Source: Bradyrhizobium sp. CCGB01 (GTDB lineage Bacteria; Pseudomonadota; Alphaproteobacteria; Rhizobiales; Xanthobacteraceae). From it: a stretch of DNA of 64,000 nt. Positions 45,230-52,061 of this stretch are shown piece after piece. The DNA is taken from contig NZ_JANADK010000001.1 in assembly GCF_024199795.1 (NCBI RefSeq), forward strand, positions 992,001 through 1,056,000. The letters are read 5' to 3'. The notes under the pieces were generated by a model. That model was not told where the DNA came from and ran no database searches. It saw only the letters and a program-made list of their open reading frames with translations. Position 1 is the first letter of the stretch. Every line of letters begins with the position of its first letter. The translations under genes and the position numbers were made by a program.

Positions 45230-45604
45230 TTAGGAACCACCGCGCCTGTTTTGACCCGCGCCTGCCGTTCTCACCACGTTCACCACGCCGGCCACGAAGC
45301 CCAGCAGCAGGAACACGATAAATCCGAAAGGCGACGTCGACAGCAAGCGGTCGAACCCCCAGCCAATCCCCGCTCCGACGACGACACCGGCGACCAACTC
45401 GGAGGATAACCTGAAGCCAAGCGCCATCGCCGAGGCTCTGGCCGCTCTGTCTTCACCGTCACCTGCGGGTTGCTCGGTCTTGATCCGTCGGTCCCGGAAT
45501 TCGGACAACCGTTGATCTAGATTTCCGAGCCGTTCGGAAAGCGCAGCTTCCTCGGGCGATCTATCGCGATCTCCATTCTCGCCGTGCCCCGTGCCCTGTG
45601 TCAT
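45230..45604 (-). CDS. atpI: ATP synthase protein I
   Basis: This 124-residue protein has a polar N-terminal half with DRDRSPEEAALSERLGNLDQRL and two membrane helices (LSSELVAGVVVGAGIGWGFDRLL and GFIVFLLLGFVAGVVNVVRTA), the standard AtpI layout (an F0 assembly or c-ring chaperone helper). It starts the F0 operon, preceded by a near-consensus promoter 66 bases upstream (45671-45699). Confidence 0.93.
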   Translation of the reverse strand: MTQGTGHGENGDRDRSPEEAALSERLGNLDQRLSEFRDRRIKTEQPAGDGEDRAARASAMALGFRLSSELVAGVVVGAGIGWGFDRLLSTSPFGFIVFLLLGFVAGVVNVVRTAGAGQNRRGGS

Positions 45605-45960
45605 GCAACGAAGACCCGAAACGCCGCGGCTGAATGGAAATTACGCCCGCCACCCTCAAAAGCCGCGCGGACCATACTGATGGCCCATAATCAAGTCAAG
45701 CCAAGTCACGATTGCGTCGCTTTCTGTTATGTGGCTGATTTATTTGATGATATTGGCGCGCGCGGCAGCGCTGCACACAGCGTGACGCCGCACCGCAGCA
45801 GCTCTCCTCATGATCGGCGAATACGACCGCCATTTCACCTTGCTGACGGGATCAAAGCGATTGTCGCGATCGTTGATACCGGTGGCGCGTTTTAGGCGGC
45901 AGATTGCCTCGCCGGGGTGTAGAATTTGAAGGGAGCAGCAGCGCCATGGTGGAGAGCGCG
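45605..45960. other. Divergent upstream region, atpI / hypothetical gene
   Basis: This 356-base region contains the atpI promoter and presumably that of the following exported protein. No frame in it has a ribosome binding site and coding look, and no RNA gene is recognised. It is less GC-rich (around 45690-45760) than the flanks. Confidence 0.5.
45671..45699 (-). promoter_or_regulatory. Sigma70-type promoter of the F0 ATP synthase operon
   Basis: On the minus strand TTGACT (45699-45694) and TATGGT (45676-45671) are separated by exactly 17 bases, close to the -35/-10 consensus. It is about 66 bases before the atpI ATG. This is the best-looking housekeeping promoter in the window. Confidence 0.7.
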
Positions 45961-46497
45961 ATGAGACCAGCGAATTCATCCACAGCGTCATGGCTCGCAG
46001 CGGCGGTATTCGCCGGCGCGATGACCATCAGCGGCGGCCTGGCTGCCGCACAGCCCGCGCCCGACAGCGAAAACGGCCGCTACAGCATGACGCCCATCCC
46101 CGAAGGCGTGCTGCGGCTCGACACCCGCACCGGCACGGTATCGACCTGCGCCAAGAACGGCGCCGGCTGGGCCTGCTATGCGGTACCCGACGAACGTACC
46201 GCGCTCGACGCCGAGATCGGCCGGCTCCAGGCAGAGGTCGAGAAGCTGAAGGGGCAGCTCGCGGCGGGGCCGACGGTGTCGGGCAAGATCGACGAGGCGC
46301 TACCGAAAACCGATCCGCTCAAGAAGCCGGAGCCGCAAGCACGAGAACCAAAGGTCACCGAGGGCGACCGCAAGATCGAGATCCCGCTGCCGAGCGACCA
46401 GGATGTCGATCGCGTGATGTCGTTCCTGGAAAAGGCCTGGCGCCGGCTGATCGACATGGCCAACCGCGTGCAGAAGGACGTATCGGGGAAGATTTAG
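45961..46497 (+). CDS. Hypothetical exported coiled-coil protein
   Basis: This protein is 178 residues from ATG 45961, which has GGAG six bases upstream; an ATG at 45946 is the alternative. The signal peptide (WLAAAVFAGAMTISGGLAAAQ) is followed by YSMTPIPEGVLRLDTRTGTVSTC with a second Cys in GWACYAVPDE. A coiled-coil helix (LDAEIGRLQAEVEKLKGQLAAG) follows, then a Pro/Lys-rich linker and a C-terminal amphipathic helix (RVMSFLEKAWRRLIDMANRV). It is an envelope protein of unknown function that resembles small conserved rhizobial proteins. Confidence 0.75.
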   Translation: MRPANSSTASWLAAAVFAGAMTISGGLAAAQPAPDSENGRYSMTPIPEGVLRLDTRTGTVSTCAKNGAGWACYAVPDERTALDAEIGRLQAEVEKLKGQLAAGPTVSGKIDEALPKTDPLKKPEPQAREPKVTEGDRKIEIPLPSDQDVDRVMSFLEKAWRRLIDMANRVQKDVSGKI

Positions 46498-46506
46498 CGC
46501 ATGGCG

Positions 46507-46609
46507 AGCTGTCGTAGGGTGGGCAAAGCGGAGCGTGCCCACCAATTCATGTAATGGAATCGAGATGGTGGGCACGGCGCTACGCGCCTTTGCCCACCCT
46601 ACGGCAGCT
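46507..46609. repeat. Palindromic intergenic repeat (CGTAGGGTGGGCAAAG family)
   Basis: The left arm AGCTGTCGTAGGGTGGGCAAA and right arm TTTGCCCACCCTACGGCAGCT are nearly perfect inverted complements of 21 bases, with a second inner pair GTGCCCACC/GGTGGGCAC. It belongs with the element at 10058-10149. The right arm lies just upstream of the YjbQ gene, about 22 bases before its ATG. Confidence 0.88.
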
Positions 46610-46630
46610 TTCGATCAGGCGAGACCTTTC

Positions 46631-47104
46631 ATGACATCAGCCAAATCCGTCACGCGCTCGGCGCCAACGTCGGTGCAAGCCACCACCATCGCATCGTCGC
46701 TGCTCACCGTGCAGACGCCTGGCCGCGGCTTCACCGATCTCACCAGCGAAGCTGCGAAGTTCACCAATGAGGTTCACGCGCGCGACGGCGCGCTGACGCT
46801 GTTCATCCGTCACACCTCGGCGTCGCTGACGATCCAGGAGAACGCCGACCCGTCCGTGCTGGTCGATCTCACCACGGCACTGTCGCGGCTCGCGCCGGAA
46901 GATGCCGGCTGGACCCACGACACCGAAGGGCCCGACGATATGCCCGCGCATATCAAGACGATGCTGACGGGGGCCTCGCTTCAGGTCCCCGTCCTGAACG
47001 GCAAGCTCGCGCTCGGCACCTGGCAGGCGATTTATCTGATTGAGCACCGCAAGCGCCCGCACCGGCGCGAAATCGTGCTGCAATTCATCGGCAGCAATCA
47101 GTAG
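46631..47104 (+). CDS. YjbQ-family protein (secondary thiamine-phosphate synthase-like)
   Basis: This 157-residue protein belongs to the UPF0047/YjbQ fold family: GRGFTDLTSEAAKFTNEV, LFIRHTSASLTIQENADPSV, WTHDTEGPDDMPAHIKTML and LGTWQAIYLIEHRKRPHRREIV, all conserved. The His residues (RHTSA and DDMPAH) form a metal or catalytic site. E. coli YjbQ has weak thiamine-phosphate synthase activity, but the physiological role is unsure. It is probably monocistronic between the palindromic repeat and the terminator at 47182. Confidence 0.92.
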   Translation: MTSAKSVTRSAPTSVQATTIASSLLTVQTPGRGFTDLTSEAAKFTNEVHARDGALTLFIRHTSASLTIQENADPSVLVDLTTALSRLAPEDAGWTHDTEGPDDMPAHIKTMLTGASLQVPVLNGKLALGTWQAIYLIEHRKRPHRREIVLQFIGSNQ

Positions 47105-47181
47105 AGCGCTTTCGAGCGAAGTGGATACCGGTTCGCGTGAAGAAAACGCGTCAAGGCAAGAAGCTCTAGCTCGCAAAACAA

Positions 47182-47208
47182 AACCGGCCGCGGAGACCGC
47201 GGCCGGTT
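47182..47208. terminator. GC-rich hairpin between YjbQ and the MFS transporter
   Basis: AACCGGCCGCGG and CCGCGGCCGGTT form a perfect 12-pair stem with a three-base AGA loop, flanked by AAAACA and TGTTG. It serves two converging genes. Confidence 0.75.
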
Positions 47209-47232
47209 CGTGTTGTCGATCGGTGCCGTCGA

Positions 47233-48897
47233 TCAGGTCGCCTTGATGTCGACGTCCTTGGTCTCGGGCAGGAAGAAGAAGCCGATCACGACAGTAATCG
47301 ATGCGAAGATGACCGGATACCAGAGACCTGCGTAGATATCGCCGGTCGAGGCCACGATGGCGAAGGCCGTCGCGGGCAGGAGGCCGCCGAACCAGCCGTT
47401 GCCGATGTGGTAGGGCAGCGACATCGAGGTGTAGCGGATCCGGGTCGGGAACAGTTCGACCAGCATCGCGGCGATCGGGCCGTACACCATGGTGACGAAG
47501 ATCACTAGGATGAACAGCAGCCCGACGACCGCGGCCACCTGCGGACGGAAGATGTCGAACGGATGCGACATCTTCACGATGCCCGCATCGCCCGGCTTCG
47601 GATAGCCCGCCGCCTGCACGGCGGCGAGGAGCGCCGGATTACCGTCCTTGGCGTTGGCGTAGGCAACTTCCTTGCCGTTGACCATCACCTTCACGCCGGA
47701 GCCGGCCGCGCCGGGAGAGGTCGTGTACTTGACCGACGATTGCGACAGGTAGGCACGTGCGGTGTCGCAAGGCGCGCTAAAGACGCGGGTGCCGACCGGG
47801 TTGAACAGGTCGCCGCAGCCTGCGGGATCCGCCACCACGTCGACCTTGACCGATTCGATCGCCTTTTCCAGCGCCGGGTTGGCGTTGGTGGTGATCATCT
47901 TGAAGATCGGGAAGAAGGTCAGCGCCGCGATCAGACAGCCGCCGAGGATGATCGGCTTGCGGCCGATCTTGTCGGAGAGCACGCCGAACACGATGAAGAA
48001 GCCGGTGCCGAGCAGCAGCGACCAGGCGATCAGCAGGTTGGCGGTGTATCCGTCGACCTTCAGGATCGATTGCAGGAAGAACAGCGCGTAGAACTGGCCG
48101 GTGTACCAGACCACGCCCTGGCCCATCACGCCGCCGAGCAGCGCGAGCAGCACCAGCTTGCCGTTCTGCCAGTTGCCGAAGGCTTCCGTCAGCGGCGCCT
48201 TCGAGCTCTTCCCCTCGTCCTTCATCTTCTGGAAGATCGGGGATTCGTTGAGGCGGAGACGGATCCAGACCGAGATGCCAAGCAGCAGCACCGAGACCAG
48301 GAACGGAATGCGCCAGCCCCAGGCCGCGAAATCGGCTTCGCCGGTCGCGGTGCGGGTGAACAGGATCACCAGCAGCGACAGGAACAGGCCGAGCGTCGCC
48401 GTCGTCTGGATGAAGGAGGTGTAGTAGCCGCGCTTGCCGTTCGGCGCATGCTCCGCGACGTAGGTCGCCGCACCGCCATACTCACCGCCGAGCGCCAGGC
48501 CCTGGGCGAGACGCAGCGCGATCAGGATGATCGGGGCCGCGATGCCGATGGTCGCCGCATTGGGCAGCAGGCCGACGATGAAGGTCGACAGGCCCATGAT
48601 CAGGATGGTGACGAGGAAGGTGTATTTGCGGCCGACGATATCGCCGACGCGGCCGAACACGATCGCGCCGAACGGACGCACCAGGAAGCCCGCGGCGAAG
48701 GCCAGCAGCGCGAAGATGTCGCGGGTTGCCGGCGGATAGGCCGAGAAGAACTGCGCGCCGATGATGCCGGCCAGCGAACCGTAGAGGTAGAAATCGTACC
48801 ACTCGAAGACGGTACCGAGCGAGGAGGCGAGAATGACGAATCGTTCGTCCTTCGTCATTCCTCCCGCGCCTGTCTGAGACACAGCCATTGTCGACAT
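47233..48897 (-). CDS. MFS transporter, metabolite:H+ symporter (MHS) family
   Basis: The 554-residue inner-membrane transporter begins, after GGGGAG, at ATG 48897. MHS markers are FEWYDFYLYGSLAGIIGAQFF (helix 1), RPFGAIVFGRVGDIVGRKYTF (loop 2-3 motif) and LSDKIGRKPIILGG. About 120 residues (around 350-470) interrupt the normal helix arrangement between predicted helices 8/9 and the last four. They contain two cysteines in AGCGDLFNPVGTRV and FSAPCDTARAYL and a KVMVNGKEVAYANAKDG segment. The substrate, probably a dicarboxylate or similar, is not readable. It is the only MFS gene here. Confidence 0.9.
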   Translation of the reverse strand: MSTMAVSQTGAGGMTKDERFVILASSLGTVFEWYDFYLYGSLAGIIGAQFFSAYPPATRDIFALLAFAAGFLVRPFGAIVFGRVGDIVGRKYTFLVTILIMGLSTFIVGLLPNAATIGIAAPIILIALRLAQGLALGGEYGGAATYVAEHAPNGKRGYYTSFIQTTATLGLFLSLLVILFTRTATGEADFAAWGWRIPFLVSVLLLGISVWIRLRLNESPIFQKMKDEGKSSKAPLTEAFGNWQNGKLVLLALLGGVMGQGVVWYTGQFYALFFLQSILKVDGYTANLLIAWSLLLGTGFFIVFGVLSDKIGRKPIILGGCLIAALTFFPIFKMITTNANPALEKAIESVKVDVVADPAGCGDLFNPVGTRVFSAPCDTARAYLSQSSVKYTTSPGAAGSGVKVMVNGKEVAYANAKDGNPALLAAVQAAGYPKPGDAGIVKMSHPFDIFRPQVAAVVGLLFILVIFVTMVYGPIAAMLVELFPTRIRYTSMSLPYHIGNGWFGGLLPATAFAIVASTGDIYAGLWYPVIFASITVVIGFFFLPETKDVDIKAT

Positions 48898-49200
48898 GTT
48901 GAGTCGCTCCCCGAAATGCGTTTCCTCGCGCCCTGGATGTCCGGTCATGCCGGATCAACCCAGGTCTTGCCCGCAAGGTAACATCGGCGTGAAACCCGCC
49001 CCAATACGACTTTCGGCCTTGCGCACTGACGCGCACCTGACACAGCGGGCCTGCAATCCGGCACGATCGCGCTAGACCGCGGGTTAACCCCATTCCCGCA
49101 AAGGGATAATGCCCACTTGCATGCCACGTCTGGGCGGGAAAGAATTGACCAAGGCCCCGGGCCGGCTTACTGGCCCGGTGTGAATGCCAGCAAGAGAACG
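48898..49200. other. Divergent promoter region, MFS transporter / response regulator
   Basis: This 303-base region separates the MFS gene start from the NarL-type regulator. No additional gene or strong hairpin was recognised in it. Confidence 0.5.
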
Positions 49201-49872
49201 ATGAGCGCTCCTTCGACCCATCTCGTCATTGCCGATGACCATCCGCTGTTCCGCGATGCATTGCGGCAAGCGGTGGCGGGCGTCCTGACCTCGGCCAGGA
49301 TCGACGAGGCCGGATCGTTCGAGGATCTCACAAAGTTCCTGGAACAGACATCCGACGTCGATCTGGTGCTGCTCGACCTCTCGATGCCCGGGATCTCCGG
49401 CTTTTCCGGCCTGATCTATCTGCGTGCGCAATACCCTGCCATCCCGGTGGTGATCGTCTCGGCCTCCGACGACAGCGCCACGATCCGCCGCTCGCTCGAT
49501 TTCGGCGCCTCCGGTTTCATCCCGAAGCGATTCGGCGTCGAGACCTTGCGCGATGCGATCCTCAAGGTGATGGAGGGTGACGTCTGGGTTCCCGCCGACA
49601 CCGACCTGTCGGCCGCCGCCGACCCCGACATGACGCGCCTGCGCGACCGCCTGGTGACGTTGACCCCGCAGCAGGTCCGGGTCTTGATGATGCTGTCGGA
49701 GGGCCTCCTCAACAAGCAGATCGCCTATGAGCTCGGCGTCTCCGAAGCCACCATCAAGGCGCATGTCTCGGCGATCCTGCAAAAGCTCGGCGTCGAGAGC
49801 CGCACGCAGGCCGTGATCGCGGCGGCCAAGATCGCCGGCGGCCAGTGGAAGCAGGGCACCCCGACAGGGTGA
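49201..49872 (+). CDS. Orphan LuxR/NarL-family response regulator
   Basis: The 223-residue protein has a receiver (HLVIADDHPLFRDALRQAV; phospho-acceptor Asp in VDLVLLDLSMPGISG near residue 60; Lys in FIPKRFG near 110) and a GerE-type HTH (LTPQQVRVLMMLSEGLLNKQIAYELGVSEATIKAHVSAIL). No histidine kinase adjoins it; a kinase elsewhere, possibly the hybrid kinase at 58077, may pair with it. The chosen ATG gives a normal receiver N-terminus. It is followed, 100 bases on, by the DUF3857/transglutaminase gene with no obvious link. Confidence 0.9.
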   Translation: MSAPSTHLVIADDHPLFRDALRQAVAGVLTSARIDEAGSFEDLTKFLEQTSDVDLVLLDLSMPGISGFSGLIYLRAQYPAIPVVIVSASDDSATIRRSLDFGASGFIPKRFGVETLRDAILKVMEGDVWVPADTDLSAAADPDMTRLRDRLVTLTPQQVRVLMMLSEGLLNKQIAYELGVSEATIKAHVSAILQKLGVESRTQAVIAAAKIAGGQWKQGTPTG

Positions 49873-49977
49873 GGGCCGTGTTCGGCCTGTTTCGTCAAAT
49901 CCATGTCTTGCAGGGAATCTCGCGTCGCGCGTGTTGCGTTGCGACATTCATTTGATACAACCTCCGCGTCGAATGGA

Positions 49978-52026
49978 ATGTCGTGTCGGAGCAGGGGCGT
50001 GGGGTTGGAATGGAATGCGCGCGATCTCGTTGATTGCGCGCTGGTGCCGGAGTGGGTGGATCACCAACCCTATCGCTTTCCAATCCCTGACACGGAAGTC
50101 TCCTGCATAGCGAGCGGCGCGTGCCGCCTGCTGTGCGACATTCAAACCGATCTGAGCACGAACACCGTAGCCTGGCATTACCGGGCCGCCCACCGCGTGC
50201 TGACCCGCGAGGGCGCTGAGCGGGTGGCGCATTTCGTGGTGGACTTCGACCCCGGCTATCAGCGCCTCGAAGTGCATTTCATTCGCGTCGTCCGCGGAGC
50301 CGAGCGCATCGAACATGCTCGGCCCGAGGCCTTCCAGATCCTGCGCCGGGAGAGCAATCTCGAACGTCTGGTGTTCGACGGACACCTGACCGTGTCGCTG
50401 CTGGTACCCGATGTGCGGATCGACGACATCGTGGAGTTCAGCCTCACGATCTACGGCGGCGTGCCGGTCCTGAAGGGCAAATATCAGTCGTGGATCAATT
50501 TTGATCGCGCCAATCCGTTCTATGAGATGCGCCAGCGCTTGCGCCGGCCGATCGCGCGCAATGTCAGCTTCAAGAGCTTCAACGATCCGCCGCAGTCGCA
50601 AGTCAGCGCGATCGACGGGATCGAGGATCTGCGATGGCAGCTGATCGGCCAGAAGCGCAGCGAGCCGGAGGACATCACTCCGCCATGGGTTCTTCTGAAC
50701 CCCTCGCTGCAATTGAGCGAGTTCGAGAGCTGGAACGAGGTGGCCTCGCTGCTATCACCCCATTACGAGGCGGAAGGTCTTCCCGACGCGCTAGCTCAGG
50801 AAATCGACCGCATAGCGCGGGAATACGCCGAGCCGAGCGAGAGAGCGGCCGAATGGCTGCGCTTCGTGCAGCGGGAGCTCCGCTACTTTGCCTTCTCCGT
50901 CGGCGAGGGTGGCCTGACTCCACGGCCGGTCGAGACCATCTGGAGCACGCGCTTCGGTGATTGCAAGGATGCATCGACACTCTATGTGGCGGGCGCACGC
51001 CGGCTGGGCCTCGATGCCTGCGCCGCACTGGTCTCGACGACCCATGGCTACGCGCTCAAGGATTTCCTCCCGAGCGCAGCTGTCTTCAATCATTGCATCG
51101 CGCGTCTGCGGCTCGACGGGCGGAGCTATTGGCTCGACCCGACGCTGCCGATGCAGTGCGGCCGCTTGCAGGACATCTATCAGCCGCATCCCGGCTGGGG
51201 ATTGCCGCTCACGCAGGAGACGGCCGAGCTGGAACGGATGGGAAGCGAAGAGCCGGTCCAGATCGTTCATTGGGAGGACGAGATCGCGCTGGGCCCAAGG
51301 CGCGACTCGCCCGCCACCGTGGACCGAACGATCGACTTCACGTCCTGGTATGCCGACGGGATGCGCAACCGGTTCGCCAATGAAGGCACCGGCGGCTACG
51401 TCGACGCCATGCTGAAGGAATGGCAATCCGTTTGGCCTGGAGTGACCAAGGCGGCGCCAGCCGAGGTCCACGACGATCGCGCCCGCAACACGATTACGGT
51501 CGTGCTGAAGCTCACGATTCCAAGCGGCTGGCAGCCGGGCAGCGCCGGCGCGCCGCTGGTATTTACCGTTGCGGACATGGCGACGAACCGCGAGCTTCAT
51601 CCGCTGGTTCAGTCGCGCCGCGAGGCAGACATCTTCCTCGCGCGGCCGCGCAAGATCACCAACATGCTGAGATTGAACATGCCGCGCCGCTGGCTTGGTG
51701 ACGGCTGGTCGCGCAATCTGGAGGCACGCAATATCAATTTCGTTGATCGCCTTATGGTTCGCGGGCGAGTCATGACCAGCTACCGCGAACTGACGGTTCA
51801 TGGATGGTCTTTGCCGGCCGCCGGGATGGACGCGTACAACGAGGTCGCCAAGAAGCTTCAAGAGAACTTGCTGTTGATCGAGGGATCCGAACTATTCGGC
51901 AGGATACGGCCGAACATGGGCGCGCGCGGCTGGGCCATTCTTGCAATCCGGTGGGTGGCAGGCAGCCTCTGGGGCGTATTTGTGCTCTTTTACCTCCTGC
52001 GTGCATTTTACTTCTTTCATCATTGA
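49978..52026 (+). CDS. DUF3857/transglutaminase-like membrane protein
   Basis: This protein has about 682 residues. An N-terminal DUF3857-type beta-rich domain (to about 230) is followed by a transglutaminase-like core: Cys in STRFGDCKDASTLYV (near 325), His in AAVFNHCIARL (near 370) and Asp in SYWLDPTLPM (near 385), giving the full Cys-His-Asp triad. A C-terminal Ig-like region and one membrane helix (LFYLLRAFYFF-type) end it. Activity might be transglutamination or peptide cleavage; the substrate is unknown. No signal peptide is visible, so topology is unclear. The start could instead be GTG 49999, which has a better ribosome binding site. Confidence 0.8.
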   Translation: MSCRSRGVGLEWNARDLVDCALVPEWVDHQPYRFPIPDTEVSCIASGACRLLCDIQTDLSTNTVAWHYRAAHRVLTREGAERVAHFVVDFDPGYQRLEVHFIRVVRGAERIEHARPEAFQILRRESNLERLVFDGHLTVSLLVPDVRIDDIVEFSLTIYGGVPVLKGKYQSWINFDRANPFYEMRQRLRRPIARNVSFKSFNDPPQSQVSAIDGIEDLRWQLIGQKRSEPEDITPPWVLLNPSLQLSEFESWNEVASLLSPHYEAEGLPDALAQEIDRIAREYAEPSERAAEWLRFVQRELRYFAFSVGEGGLTPRPVETIWSTRFGDCKDASTLYVAGARRLGLDACAALVSTTHGYALKDFLPSAAVFNHCIARLRLDGRSYWLDPTLPMQCGRLQDIYQPHPGWGLPLTQETAELERMGSEEPVQIVHWEDEIALGPRRDSPATVDRTIDFTSWYADGMRNRFANEGTGGYVDAMLKEWQSVWPGVTKAAPAEVHDDRARNTITVVLKLTIPSGWQPGSAGAPLVFTVADMATNRELHPLVQSRREADIFLARPRKITNMLRLNMPRRWLGDGWSRNLEARNINFVDRLMVRGRVMTSYRELTVHGWSLPAAGMDAYNEVAKKLQENLLLIEGSELFGRIRPNMGARGWAILAIRWVAGSLWGVFVLFYLLRAFYFFHH

Positions 52027-52061
52027 CCACGCAGAGGCGGATGTGCCGGGTCTGGTACGGC

